From positions 124,001 to 188,000 of the forward strand of contig JAPEVC010000011.1 of assembly GCA_027946555.1 (NCBI GenBank): 64,000 nucleotides of DNA, read 5' to 3'. Source of the DNA: Gnomoniopsis sp. IMI 355080 (lineage: Eukaryota > Ascomycota > Sordariomycetes > Diaporthales > Gnomoniaceae). A program made the position numbers and the translations under genes. The notes under the pieces were generated by a model. That model had not been told where the DNA came from and did no database searches. It was given only the letters and a program-made list of their open reading frames with translations. Of this stretch, positions 21,719 to 34,015 are shown piece after piece. Position 1 is the first letter of the stretch, and each line of letters begins with the position of its first letter.

Positions 21719-22322
21719 AATGGTCCTGCCCAGCTCAAGGTTTTAGCCTCTCTTTTCTTATCAATCTAGCCGGGGTCATAACCCCTTGACTTTGCTATGT
21801 ACATAAGTATCACAAACAGATAAGTACCACAAGTGCGAAGAAGACTGTCTAGAAGCCAAAATGAAGTAATAGCTTACCGTGAGCACTGTAAGGTGTCACA
21901 TGGTAAATGCCCACAGAGAGGCCATTTTGGATTCGGTGAAACCCTAGGACTGTGACCCACAGCTGAACAGTCTTGATTTTAGCTTGAGAATCTAAGGAAA
22001 AAGAAAGTAGCCAAGTCACGACTTCAACGGCTTCAGGACATGAGGACATGTCGTCGAATGCTACGGCTTAAATGAATATTACGCCTCGAAATCGGGGTAC
22101 AGGGATCTACATAGTATGTTTTGACAAGCTGCGGCTCGCACATGCCATGTGGGGGCGGGTCCAAGGGGCCACGGCAGAGGCTCAACCGTAGGCAGCTATC
22201 ATCTTCAACAATTCCACGGCCATCCACAGTTTCCGCACTCCACCTCGCACATCATCCAAGTGATGGTGTAGGCTGCACAACCCTCTCTGCCAGGCAGACG
22301 CAAAGAGAATCCCGACTTAGCC
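21111..22322. other. gene-free AT-rich interval, promoter of SEC6
   Basis: This 1.2-kb interval contains ACCTACTT/GGTACCT words at about 21505-21550 and 21613-21623, and an (AT)n run. No coding frame has support. Confidence 0.5.
21689..21714. repeat. (AT)13 microsatellite
   Basis: Thirteen perfect AT dinucleotides follow a T-rich run. This is a simple repeat in intergenic DNA. Confidence 0.95.
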
Positions 22323-24578
22323 ATGGACGCCCCCCAAGTCAAGCTTTCGGAGCTGCTCCGGATCCCTGACGACCTCGATAAGATCGCCGCGCTGAAGGCG
22401 GAATTCTCGAGAAAGAAGGGTGCGGTGGACGCCCAGCTACGGAGTGGCTTGAAGGAGCAGTTGGAAACCACACAGTCGGGGATGACTGGCCTGTCAGAGG
22501 GACAGAAGGCTGTGCAACAAATCAAAGAGGAAATGATGAAGATTGACAAGCTATGTGCCGAATCACAGAACATGATCAAAGACTTCAAGACAATCAACCT
22601 CGTGTCGCAGGCCCACCGGAACTTCGGCGCTGTTGAAGAGATGCGCAAGAATCTAGAGACTTTCAATGATCGTCTCGCGGGCGTCGAGAACATGCTGCGG
22701 GAGGATGAGGCCGACCAGGAGAACATGCCGAATCTGCTACCGATACATTACGAGCTCACACAATTACGAAACATTCGGGACGATGCCATCGAACAGATAC
22801 AACGGACAGGCGAGCAGGACTCCCAGTCCACACTAGAGGAATACTTTGAAAGGCTGGATGCCGCCATCGAGTGGTTCGACGAGCACGTGGGTCTGATCGC
22901 TACAAGTCTGATCAACCTCGTGACTTCCGAAAACAACGGTCTGATTGTGCGTTTTGCCATAATCATTGAGGTGGAAGACAAGAGCGACCAAAGAGTTTTG
23001 GCATTGCAGGAGGCACTGAAGGACCACAAGGAGATGGCAACCCGATTCCAGAGCATCACAGACGGAGCGAAGAAGGTGCGCGGATACAAGGACAAATTCT
23101 TAGAGGCGGTCAAGATTTATGCACAGGCACAATTTGAGTCGAGTCGGGAAGATTTCCTAGACGACCCGGACAAGCTGGAAAAGATCATGAAGTGGTACTT
23201 CAACGACCTGAACGCCGTTAGGATAGGCATGGTCCCATTGATGCCTAAGAAGTTCAAGATCTTCAAGACCTACGCCCAGATATACCACCAACTGATGCAT
23301 GATTTCTTGGTTGGCGTGGTAGACGATCCCGAAAGCAGCTCGGCGAATACCCTCGAGGTCATCAATTGGCCAGAAAAGTACTACAAAAAGATGAAGAAGC
23401 TCGGTTTCACGGAAGACCAGCTGACACCGCACGTTATCGACAACAGGGAGGCAGAACTGGTCCGGGAGTTCCGATCGGTCATCATCAAATTCTTGGACGA
23501 GTGGATGGATCGGATTTTTGTGGCAGAGAAGAAGGACTTCTTTCACCGCAATGTCGAAGGCGTGAATCTCGATGCGGATGAATATGGCTACTTCCGCACC
23601 AAGAATCTTGTGGACATGTGGCGGATGTTGAGAGAGCAGCTCGACGGTGCAGCTGGCTCAAAGCGCACGGATGTCGTTGAGGGTGTCGTCGACGCTATGT
23701 TCATGCGACTGCGGCAAAGACAACAGAACTGGCAGCAGATGCTCGAAGAGGAGGCAGCCAGGTTCGAGTCTGGGAAAGAGCCCGAGCTCGAAGGGCTCCA
23801 AACCCTGCACGACTGGCTTGTGGCCACCGCCAACGACCAAATTGCCTGTATCGACGACAACGAGGAAGAAGGGCGGTTCGCCTATCTGACCAACTTCAAG
23901 CAGAAATTCGCGCCATTGGTATCGGCACAATACATGGAGCGGGCAGAGGTGGAAGTAACGTCTCTGCGAGACGTCTACGTGGATTTCAGCACGTGGTGCA
24001 TCACCAAATTCACCCATCTGATGTTTGCGGTGGACTTCAAACCTGTTATGCCTGACTTCTTCACCCCTAGGTGGTATGGTAGCCAGGCTCTGAAGCAGAT
24101 CATCATCACATTCCAAGACTACGTCGAGGACTACAGACAAGTCCTTCACCACAGTATTGTGGAAATCTTTGTCGAAATCTTCTCGGACGAGCTGCTCGTA
24201 CGTTACCTCTCGTCAGTACGCAACAAGGGCGCCAAGTTCAAGCGGACGGAACCGTTTGGCGACAAAATCTTCGAGGATCTGTCTGCTGCTTTCGAATTCT
24301 TTGACTCCTTGGAGAATCCCGATGCCGGAGATGCTATCAAGAGTCAATGGCGGGTTACTGAGAATTTCCTCGAACTCCTCACACAGCCGAAGGAGGTCAT
24401 ACCGGATGTGTTCGAGAACTTCAAACGCGGTTACTGGGATCTGCAGCTGGGCTGGGTCGAGGCGGTGCTAAGGTCTCGGGATGACTTTGAGAGGAGCATG
24501 TTGAATGCCGTGAAGAGCAGGGCAGCCACAATCACCGTAGACCGAGGAACGGAGACAATCATGGGGAGAATTAAGTAA
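22323..24578 (+). CDS. SEC6: exocyst complex subunit Sec6 (EXOC3)
   Basis: A single long exon encodes 751 residues, the usual length for Sec6. The N-terminal third is coiled coil (KIAALKAEFSRKKGAV through VQQIKEEMMKIDKLC). The C-terminal region is the helical-bundle Sec6 domain, with INWPEKYYKKMKKLGF, the segment around DEYGYFRTKNLVDMWRMLR, and the stretch around FDSLENPDAGDAIKSQW. Sec6 is a core subunit of the exocyst, which tethers secretory vesicles to the plasma membrane at sites of growth such as hyphal tips and septa. No signal peptide or membrane span is seen, as expected for a peripheral protein. The ATG at 22323 starts the first conserved helix. Confidence 0.95.
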   Translation: MDAPQVKLSELLRIPDDLDKIAALKAEFSRKKGAVDAQLRSGLKEQLETTQSGMTGLSEGQKAVQQIKEEMMKIDKLCAESQNMIKDFKTINLVSQAHRNFGAVEEMRKNLETFNDRLAGVENMLREDEADQENMPNLLPIHYELTQLRNIRDDAIEQIQRTGEQDSQSTLEEYFERLDAAIEWFDEHVGLIATSLINLVTSENNGLIVRFAIIIEVEDKSDQRVLALQEALKDHKEMATRFQSITDGAKKVRGYKDKFLEAVKIYAQAQFESSREDFLDDPDKLEKIMKWYFNDLNAVRIGMVPLMPKKFKIFKTYAQIYHQLMHDFLVGVVDDPESSSANTLEVINWPEKYYKKMKKLGFTEDQLTPHVIDNREAELVREFRSVIIKFLDEWMDRIFVAEKKDFFHRNVEGVNLDADEYGYFRTKNLVDMWRMLREQLDGAAGSKRTDVVEGVVDAMFMRLRQRQQNWQQMLEEEAARFESGKEPELEGLQTLHDWLVATANDQIACIDDNEEEGRFAYLTNFKQKFAPLVSAQYMERAEVEVTSLRDVYVDFSTWCITKFTHLMFAVDFKPVMPDFFTPRWYGSQALKQIIITFQDYVEDYRQVLHHSIVEIFVEIFSDELLVRYLSSVRNKGAKFKRTEPFGDKIFEDLSAAFEFFDSLENPDAGDAIKSQWRVTENFLELLTQPKEVIPDVFENFKRGYWDLQLGWVEAVLRSRDDFERSMLNAVKSRAATITVDRGTETIMGRIK

Positions 24579-24982
24579 CGGCAGAGGTAATTTGGTCAAT
24601 TCGTTCTTGAAGCCAGAGCCCGGCGTTCGAGGGGGAATTTAGGGTATCTATTCAGCAGGATCACAAGGCATTTAGTTCGATTTCGTGGACCGTTCGTGCA
24701 TGTGAGAACCAGCGTGAGTTACATCATACTAGTACAGGCGGACTCTAATTGATCTCACGTGAGTATCTTCAAACTACTAAATACTAGACTTCTAACTAAT
24801 TTAGACCTCTACAATTATCCATAGGGGGTCCTCAGTCCCATCCTTTAGTCGTTTCCCCTTCTTCTCTTTCTCAATGTTTTCCTCCGACCTGCAATCCAGC
24901 ACCTTTGCCATATTCCCCCTCTGTAATGACAGCTGTTTAATGTAGAACTCGGTCATCATCAACTGTTATTGTCTCATGCAAC
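24579..24982. other. gene-free interval
   Basis: Short spacer with a C/T-rich leader from about 24830 to 24900 before the next ATG. No other feature is seen. Confidence 0.4.
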
Positions 24983-25693
24983 ATGTCTCGCCACACTTCT
25001 CAGCGGCCCTACGCCCCTAGGAGTCAAATCAACTGGCAACAGGGTGACGTTGCCTTCCTGCGGCATTATGACACCTTTTCTCGTGAAGACTACGCCAATC
25101 TCATAGCGAGTGGCTACCTTGCCAAGGGGGCTACAGTCCATCCCGCTATCATCCTCGCTGTATTCCACGGGAAAGCCATTGTCACCACTATCTCCGCTTA
25201 CAGCACCGAGGAGAGCAATTTGATCGCGCCCTGGGAGCAGAAGTGGCATCGATCTAAGAGCCGAGACCACTTCTGGGCCTTCGAGGGCACGGCAAGGCCA
25301 AATAACAAGCACCCTGCTCTCCGCCTCGCAGACCCCAACATGAAAATGCCGAAGCCGAAGGCTTCTTGGGTCTACGCACAGCATTTCTTTTGTGTTCCAT
25401 TCTCCGTTCTGGGATGGTTCAACAAGTCGCCAACGTTACTGAGGGTCCATCCGGAATCCATTCGGCAACTCACGCTGGATATGAGGGTCAACTTCCCTCA
25501 GTGGTACAACGACGCGGGTGCCAGGCTTCACGGATCTATCACTACTGGAGCTGCCACCATCGGCGGAGCTCCTCATACGCCGAGACTTTCTCTTCCCAGC
25601 GCCCCGGCCTTTCCTCAATTTACTCGTTGGTCAGGAGCAATTCGACCTCAACATATGATGGCCCGCACGCCCGGTATTCGGGTTGCATCCTGA
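24983..25693 (+). CDS. uncharacterised fungal protein, possible small beta-barrel domain
   Basis: A single exon encodes 236 residues. I do not recognise a named family with confidence. Residues 17-125 look folded: QGDVAFLRHYDTF, ATVHPAIILAVFHGKAIVTT, then ISAYSTEESN and MPKPKASWV. A polar start 'GDV..LRH', a 'HPAIIL' strand and a 'VTTISAYS' strand resemble the order in PemK/MazF-like SH3-type barrels, but this is a weak impression from pattern alone and no activity should be assumed. The last 60 residues are low-complexity, rich in Pro, Ala and Arg. The ATG at 24983 has an A three bases upstream. No signal peptide or membrane segment is seen. Confidence 0.6.
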   Translation: MSRHTSQRPYAPRSQINWQQGDVAFLRHYDTFSREDYANLIASGYLAKGATVHPAIILAVFHGKAIVTTISAYSTEESNLIAPWEQKWHRSKSRDHFWAFEGTARPNNKHPALRLADPNMKMPKPKASWVYAQHFFCVPFSVLGWFNKSPTLLRVHPESIRQLTLDMRVNFPQWYNDAGARLHGSITTGAATIGGAPHTPRLSLPSAPAFPQFTRWSGAIRPQHMMARTPGIRVAS

Positions 25694-26438
25694 TGGTTGG
25701 ACCGACCGGAGACATTTTGACAGCGGATTTCAATTTGGAGACAAGTTTAAATTGAAACTGCACCTTTTGAGCAAGGAGTTTCCTAGCATATATACCCACG
25801 GTATTCATAGCGTTAAATATATTGTGTGAACAGAGATATTTAATATAGGTTCTGATTTTGTAAGGTCACGTTGGCATTCTTCCCGTTGTTGTGCTCTTAT
25901 TCACACAGGGTGTGACCAATGACCAAGTAAATAAGTAAAGCCACTTAGAGAAATTGTCTGTTATTGAATCTCACACCCTTTATGCTGTAGCATTCTCTAA
26001 TAATTATGCCTGCGCTTTATAGAAGTCATGTTGAGACTGAGATTCAATCAAACTTTTACTAAATTTAGATTTGGAAGTGAAACAATATCATCAGCATTAA
26101 GTCTTCCAGCATACTCACATGATAGCCGCTTTACTATGTAGATACTGTACCTGCCTAAGTCAGTACTTATCAGGCAATGTTCTTCTTGATTTCAATGCAG
26201 TCCGCCAACTTCAAAGAATGCTGAATAAGCATGCGAATCGGAAGCCCGGGGGTCCCTGACAGCCTGGGTGCTTAGCGGGGTTGGCAGGCAGTCACTGAGC
26301 TCCGGCGGGCCATTTATAAGCCTGGCCGTCAACTCTACCCACCAAGGTACTTACCACGGTAAAGAGGAGCCTCTTCTCAAACGACATCCTTCCACTCCAA
26401 CCACAAGATTGCCACCTTTGGGCAAGAGGCGCATCACG
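25694..26438. other. gene-free AT-rich interval
   Basis: AT-rich 3' flank of the uncharacterised gene, then the promoter of UFD2. There are TACCTGCCTAAGT-type words near 26145. No supported gene is seen. Confidence 0.45.
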
Positions 26439-29400
26439 ATGGATCCTAACGACCAGCCTCCTAGCATGCCGGATGCTCCGGATAAGGAGAAGATGGAGCA
26501 GGTACGATCGGTTTACAACTCCGCCGAGGCAGCGTGGCACGCGCAGTCTGCACGACTATCGATGAGCTGACCTGTGGTACGTAGATCCGGCAACGTCGCC
26601 TTGCGAAACTTGGGGCATCAAATCCTGTTGAGCCGAAGTCTGGTGGCGGTGAAGCTTCGTCGACAGCTTCTACACAACCTTCAACTCCTTCAGGTGTATC
26701 GGTGCCAGCAGACCCGAAAGCGAGCGAACCAGAGGTCAAACGGGCCAAGATCAATATAACCCCAGCGCCAACTTCAACAAATCCTTTTTCAAAGCTTGGC
26801 GTGGGCTCAGGGAACAGCACACCAGCCTCAGGTACGAATATTGAGCGCAAGCGTCGCCTTCCCCCAGACTGTGACGTTGACCATCTCTCAGGCACCACCG
26901 TGCCCACCGCCAAACGCCACGCGCCCGAGTCCTTTGAAGACTGGACCGACAAGATCATCAGCCAGATCTTCCGCTTCACCGTTGATGAAGACCGCAAGAC
27001 CGACATCCACGGCCGCCCATTGACTTTCCTGCCGGGTGTCCGAGACGAGCTCCGGGAGCAGAACCCGACCGGTTCGTTGCGATTATCATCTGATGTCATA
27101 GAACAAGGCATCCTCGAGTCAGCTAGTGCTTTCCCTCACGATAAGCCCTTGATGGACTACATGCTGCCTTGTTGGAAGCGAGTGGTACAAGCTAGGAAGA
27201 GTTTACGAGCGGCAACACCTGAGAAAGAGGGTTTGCTTGCAGAGGCAAAGCGCATGTGTATGAGCTACTGTTTATTCGCAGTAACTCTGCCGGACCTTTT
27301 TGGCCGCGAAGCCAGAGCAGACCATGACACGCTCGTGCCGTACCTTTTGCGCGATATGGATCACGAGAATGGGCTTTGTCTTGACTTTCTGCAAGAAGCT
27401 GTATCGCGATTTCCAGAGGACGACTCGCTACCGGACATTTTTGTCAAAGCCATGGTTGATATCAGTTCACGACTGTCTAAACTCACCATGAATGACGACT
27501 ACAAGCCTTATGTCAACGTGAGTCGAGAAGTGGGTCAGACTGTCGAGGTCTTATGCTGACTATACTATCAGGCTTTGAAACTGTACTCAAAGTTTCCCCC
27601 ACTACTCAACGCACTTGCGAGGCATCCAACATTCAAGATGGCTCAATCCGCCCCTGGCATTGAGAAGCACACGATCTTAGGGCCATTCTTCCGGATTTCT
27701 CCACTACAGACCGAAGTCACCAAAACCTACTTTGCTGGCCCCCGCAGCATTAGTCGCGACGCTGTCAAGAATGCGCAAAACGCACTCCAGGTCACCCTAA
27801 CCACACACCAGCTCGACCTAAAGGACATCATCAACGCCTTTGTCCGTGCGAGTATAGACACACGGAACAAGCTCCTTGACTGGTTCGCCTATATCATGAA
27901 TGTAAATCACAAGAGACGAGCCATTCAGGTCGACCCTAAGGAAGTCGCTTCTGACGGTTTTATGATAAACATCACGGTCGTTTTAGACTATCTTTGCGAG
28001 CCATTCATGGACACCACATTTTCAAAAATCGACAGGATTGATATTGGATACTTCAAACGCAATCCCCGGGTTGATATCAAGGAGGAAACCAAACTGAACG
28101 CTGACCAAGCACAGTCAGACAGCTTCTACTCGCAGAAGCTTGATGGTCCCTCCAATTTCATCTCCGAGGTCTTCTTTTTGACACTGGCCGCACACCATTA
28201 CGGCAGTGAAGCCACTAATGCCAAGTTGAAGAACTTGGACAAAGACATCAAATTCTATGAAAAACACATCAAGAAGCTAGAGGCTGAACGTCTCAAGTTC
28301 ATCAACTCACCCGCTCAACTTGCAATGTTCGACGTTGGTCTACGCCGTCACACTGAAGTACTGGAGAAATCAATCTCACTCAAGTACGCCATCGAGGGAT
28401 GCCTGTTTGACGAGAAGATGCAGGGACGCTCATTGCAATTCATGAGATATGTTTCCGTCTGGCTGCTGCGTGTGGCTAGCCAGACAGACTACAAGCCGGA
28501 CCAGGAGCTGAAGCTGCCATTGCCCAAGGACCAGCCAGAGGCTTTTCGATGCTTGCCCGAGTACGCGCTTCTGGACATTGTGGAGAACTTCATGTTTGTT
28601 TTCCGCTACATACCCAAGGTCATAATGTCAGCGGTTGGCGACGAGCTGGTTGCACTTTGTGTCGCCTTCCTTGAGTCATCGGAATATATTCGAAACCCAT
28701 ATCTCAAATCAAAGCTGGTCACGCTTCTCTTCAACGGCTCCTGGCCAATCTATCACTTGAGCAAGGGTGTTCTTGGCGATGTCATGACCAATTCGAATTT
28801 CGCGAATAAGCACCTCCTTCACGCAGTCATGAAGTTCTACATTGAGTGCGAGTCGACAGGCGCACATACTCAATTCTACGACAAATTCAACATTCGATAC
28901 GAGATCTTCCAGATCATTAAGTGCGTGTGGACCAACGACTTTTACAAGGAGCAACTGGGTCGGCAAAGTCGGACAGACAGGACCTTCTTTGTTCGTTTCG
29001 TCAACCTCCTGCTCAATGATGCAACATATGTATTGGACGAAGCTTTGTCAAAGTTCCCCAAGATTCATGATGTTGAGATAGAGCTCAGGGAAAACCAAGG
29101 CATGACTCAGGAAGAACGTGGGCAAAAGGAGGATGAACTCCGCACCCTCGAAAGTCAGGCTACATCATACATGCAGCTTGCCAACGAGACGGTGGCCATG
29201 ATGCAGCTCTTCACCAAAGCCCTTCGGGGCTCCTTCACTCTACCAGAGGTAGTTGGCCGCCTTGCTGGTATGCTGGATTACAACCTCGAGATTCTTGTTG
29301 GTCCCAAGAGTCAGAACTTGAGAGTCGAGGATTCGGCCAGGAAATACCATTTCAACCCAAAGACACTGATGCCTGATGTAGTGCAGATTTTCCTCAATCT

Positions 29401-29866
29401 TGGCGGGGTTCAAAGCTTCGTGGAAGCTGTAGCAGACGATGGGCGGTCCTACAAACCTGAGACCTTCAACAAAGCGTCCGACATTATGACGAGGAAAGGT
29501 CTTAAGGCACCAGAGGAGCTGGAGGCTTGGAAACAATTTACTGCCCGTGTCGCTAAGGCCAAAGAGGTCCTTGACCAAGCCGAGCAGGACTTCGGCGATG
29601 CGCCAGAAGAGTTCGAGGACCCACTCCTTGGCATGTTGATGTCTGACCCCGTCGTCTTGCCTTCGCAGAACATCGTAGACAGGTCGACCATCATCCAGCA
29701 CTTGCTTTCGGATGAGACGGATCCTTTCACTCGCATGCCGATGAAGATTGAAGATGCCGTCCCCGCTGATGACCTGCGGCAGCGGATCGAAGCTTGGAAG
29801 AAGGAGAAGTTGGCTGCTGCTCGGGCAGCGAAGGGCGTGGACGTAATGGACACAAGCGAGGACTGA
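26439..29866 (+). CDS. UFD2: ubiquitin conjugation factor E4 (Ufd2), U-box protein
   Basis: Exons 26439-26501, 26585-27517 and 27572-29866 join in phase to give 1096 residues. The short first exon supplies the family's N-terminal signature, joined to exon 2 as KMEQIRQRRLAKLG. A Ser/Thr/Pro-rich disordered segment follows, then the long Ufd2 core helical repeat (for example SRDAVKNAQNALQVTLTTHQ and ALLDIVENFMFVFRYIPKV). The C-terminal U-box lies at about residues 1015-1085 (DPLLGMLMSDPVVLPSQNIV, then DETDPFTRMPMKIEDAVP). Ufd2 extends ubiquitin chains on substrates of the ubiquitin-fusion degradation pathway, working with Cdc48. All parts are present. Confidence 0.96.
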
Positions 29867-30343
29867 GCATGTCTTGGTCGCACAAGCTGTTTCAGCGCTT
29901 GACAGCCTTTGACTTGGAGTCGCATAGGCCGTCACAATGTTTTTCCTTCCTTCTATTTAATTTGATCTCCCGCTTCATGGCGTGCATAAATTTCCGGTGT
30001 TGGGGCGGATCGGGGATTATTGGCACATGCACGACACTAGGGACACGAGTCGTGACATAATGAAGCAGATGGACACAGAACCAGCGAAATTTCACCTTCG
30101 AAGCGAGATAGCCCTTCTTGAGAATAGAAAGCCCTTCAATGAAAGAGCAATTAGCTGTTGACTCACCGGTAAGAACAAGCACCATTGGCAAGAATATCCA
30201 GCACAGGGATCGAGCAAGTACTATTGTATTTCGGCCCACCCCATCCATACTATCAGAATCGCCGCTCTACCCAGGCACCTCAGCCATACCTGCCCTTACT
30301 GTTCAGACAAGGGGACGAGATCCGCACATGGCGTTGGAGCTCT
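29867..30343. other. gene-free interval between convergent genes
   Basis: 3' flanks of UFD2 and the HET-domain gene. No coding frame has support. Confidence 0.4.
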
Positions 30344-32547
30344 TCATAAGATTGTAATTTTCCGGGTAGCTGCAAGGGCTTGAGCAGATACGGATAACAC
30401 GCTGGACAACCACGGTGCGGTCATGGCTGAAGGCAGGACAAGACTTATAGCAGCCGTTGGATTGAGGACAAGCAGGCCCACGCGGTAGAACCGGGAGTCG
30501 AAAGTTGTCACCTTGCGAAGCAGCAAAAACAGACTTAATTCCGAGAGATTGACCATCGCCAGCTGCTCACCACGCTCGATCAGTGACAGATCCTCGTTGC
30601 TGTCAGCTATGAGTGCTGCGCTCTCTTGTAGAGCAGGCATGCCACGGCCAGAGCCATCGAGAATCTGCAGATTAGCAAGGTGGTACTCGGAGAACGTATA
30701 TCGAAGGTCGGTCAACCGGATGGAAAAGAACTGCACTGTAACTGTCAAGCAGCCACCTGTGACTGATCCGTATGTGTTGACCTGCGAGACTGGGTACTGT
30801 ATTTGTATGTCTTGGAGTCCGCATGGATGTGAACCCCAAGCTTTCTTGAGATCAAAAGCGATCTTTCCTGTAACACTTGCCCAGGACCAAGAAGGCGCGA
30901 TAGCCGGTCTAATGCGCTTAGTTTTGGCGTACGCCTCTGAGCGTGTGTCAGCTGACCAAAGCAGCGACTCCAGAAAACTATTCTCCCAGAGACCGGCCAG
31001 ATACCGTTGATCCCGGCGGAACCGATGTGCTCGAGAGGCGAGGCCCGCCAGTGCGGCAAGTCTATCCGTATCGAAGGTAAGTTCCAATCCTGTGTACTCG
31101 GACACAATCTTATCCCAGTCTTTCTCGAGGTCCTGCGGTCTGACTGTGTCATCCTCGTTGCTTCCAGTATAACAGTTATAGTAGGATTGTATCTGACACT
31201 CGCACCGGCACAATGTGGCACATTGCCAGGTCATTTCCTCGGGCATGAAATGCAGTATGCGCGGAGAGAGAAGCGTTTCCTGGAAGGTCCATCCCCGATT
31301 GCTGAGGTGACTTGCGGGTGCGTCCTTGAAATACTCATAGTGATGACGGAAACCGTCCTTTGTGGACAGTTTGCGATGTTGTCTATAGAATACGATACTG
31401 TCCTGCGGGTGGTCGGGAGGCGATGATCTAGAGAAGTCTAGGTCCGAAGAGCCTAGATGGAAACTCTGGTCTTGGTCCGAGCAATCAAAGCGAGGCACGC
31501 GAAACTTGTCCTTCATCGCGTCATTTCCTGTGTCCGAGCTGCTACACACATTTGGCTGCCTATCCAGAAACCCCATATTGCTGCTGGAGGCAGAATCCGC
31601 AGCAATGGTGACCCAAGCACGAGAGTAGATCTCACTCATCTTTGAAGACTGCTTGGCCCAATCGTGCATAGAGTCTTGAATGATGCAGAGGGAGTCTATC
31701 CAAAGGTACTCTATAGAGAGTCCCTGACAGACACGAATAGCGTCACGAAACAACGGAGGAAATCTCCAAAGCGATATACCGGACTGCCAGCTTCGAAGTG
31801 CCGCATTGGTAAGCCTGAGAGGAGTGGCTTCGCCCCAGCGATGACTGAGTGCTGCATATTTCCCGACGTTTCCGTCTCGATTCACAAGTAGTAACGGATT
31901 GCATTGAGGCTTTATGTACAACACACGATCAGGAAGAGTGGGCAGATGATAAGATCCGTTCACTTTCAAACATTCTGGATGGTTGGCGATGCAGTCTGAT
32001 ATCCAAGTAGTTGCCAAAGACATAGATGCTGGTGAGTCGCCGACTGGAGAGATACAGCGAGCTGTACGTAATGTTGGCCAAGGAGTTGATTGCCCTGTGT
32101 GGAGACTGATATTATTACCTAGTACACACCAGTACGATGTTCAAATGCGCGCGAAATTGAGCGGGTTTCAGGCGAAGTACCTTCACTAGTAAAGATCTCA
32201 ACATAATTCCAATGCTGTCTTTGACTGATTCGAATCTTTTCAATATAGGGTAGGCCTTGTGATAAGCAGAAGATGACCTTCAACGCCACACTCTGACTCT
32301 CAGCAGGGAGAGAGAGCGAGCTGCTCGGGATTCCAGTCGTCCGCCTCAGTCGATCCCCGTGTGGCGAAGAGATGATATCGCATAACTGGAGGAGAAGCAG
32401 ACAACAAGCACATTCATGGCAGGACTTTACCAGCGCAGTGAGATGTACACCTGTAAGTTTCTTGATGGGGTCCTGAGGTGGCCTGAGACCGTCACAGACG
32501 GCGCACTCTACTTTAGGCCTCTTGGTGAGGAGGAATAGAGCTGACAT
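30344..32547 (-). CDS. heterokaryon incompatibility (HET) domain protein
   Basis: Exons 32547-32181 and 32043-30344 give 688 residues; the acceptor before 32043 is chosen because it restores phase and yields EVGDSPASMSLATTWISDC. The HET domain begins near residue 185 with KYAALSHRWG. It continues with the FRDAIRVCQGLSIEYLWIDS block, LCIIQDSMHDWAKQSSKM and IYSRAWVTIAA, and ends with RGWTFQETLLSPRILHF near residue 370. The N-terminal exon carries Cys-rich CAVCDG and CHECACC patches, common in large Sordariomycete HET proteins. HET proteins mediate non-self recognition and cell death when unlike hyphae fuse; most genomic copies, including probably this one, have no known partner. The last 300 residues are a poorly conserved tail. 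It is divergent from the PAL gene. Confidence 0.92.
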
Positions 32548-34015
32548 GATGCTCTGTACTTGGATGGTTTAGGGCACAAATAGCCCCAGTCATCTCAAAC
32601 TCCTGCCGAAATAAGTGCACTTTACGCAATCAAATGATTTGAACCTTGGACGCGCAACGTTTGTCCTTTCGGCTATGTCAGCGGTGCTGTGGCGCTTATG
32701 CAAGCCCACCCAGTCACAAGCACTAGGTTCTATGCAATGCAGTTAGGTACCTACTTAAGGAAGCACAACCTGCAGATCACCAAGGCTATGAGTGGTCTCC
32801 CATTTTCGGCTGACTTAGCATTGTGAGGGTGCGAGACTGAGGGCGATGGCATCGTATTTCCCGCTTAATCTTGCAGGTCCTGACCCAGACTGTCTCCGCT
32901 TCAAGGACCTTACCTGAATCTACAACTATTACACCTACGAATACACAAATTTGGCTTTCTTGCTACAATAACTGGCGCCCATGTCTGTGAACTCTATCGT
33001 CAGGCTGATTTAACGTCAGCAGTAGCATCAAGATTATGTCTTTCAAGCGATATGCTTGGGGACTCACCAATGCATGGCAACATCGAACGAGGGTCAGGTC
33101 TCTTATCTGTTGACCGCTTCGCACGGTGTGAACACCATGTGTGATCTTCGAGGGTCTCAGGATGAACGACTGTAAGCTCCGGATACTCATTACAGACGCT
33201 CAAATCAATAGTCACTCGGAGTATCAATTTTGATCTCACTATGGCCCCCAAAGCCCGTCAGCCCGGAAAGCCTCTTCTTTCACTATTGGCATCATTTCAG
33301 GAAGGAGCATGGCAGACAGTCCTCAAATGCAGTATCCTGGAGGATCTCATCAAAGGAAGAAGGAATCGTCAAAAAGTGAGCAACTATGGACATTCACTAT
33401 CGATCCGAGGATGACTGAGACCCAGCGATCAAGTCAGCCATAGCCGAAGCTTCGTGCCATCCGTTACTGCCCCCGGGACGGCTTTAAACAGACCGTCGCG
33501 CGACTGCTTATTTTTTAGCCTGCTCCGTTTGATTTTTGTATTTAGATGCTCCCCAGGGTCACAATAATTTGAAAAGCTTCATCCCTTAGCTCCGATTCTC
33601 AACCATATGGTGCCCTCTGGTCCCGACTTGCTCCGTTTTTGGAGTAGTGCCAAATAATTATTGATTCTGTCATTCATCTTCGTCAAATTGGCTGTTGGAC
33701 TCACCGAAGTCAGCCTTTCTAAACACAGGACTTCGTTCAAGAGACCAAGATAAATGGACACTGGTATGTTGGAGTTCCTTTGTTGTTCTTGTCACTTCTG
33801 GGGATGCGTGGATGGCTGGCCGTTCTCCACCGACTGGGTTGCAAGTCACCCGTACGTTTGTAGCTATACTCTGTCGATATGGCATCATAAAGAGACCAAT
33901 GACACGGGCAATAAATTATAGACCCAACATATATTATCGAGAGAATGACTAATGGGGAGAACGTTGAATAGTATCGCTTCTAAGTCTCAACCCGGGCATT
34001 TCACAAGCTACCAGC
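32548..34015. promoter_or_regulatory. divergent intergenic region between the HET and PAL genes
   Basis: This 1.47-kb interval has no supported gene. It contains a TTAGGTACCTACTTAAGG word at 32743-32760. A GGTTCAAATC sequence on the minus strand near 32636 recalls a tRNA B box, but the arms do not pair. Confidence 0.45.

Noticed and set aside
32620..32710. tRNA-like B-box sequence on the minus strand (GGTTCAAATC)
   Set aside because: The flanking bases do not form a T-arm, and no D-arm or acceptor stem can be drawn.
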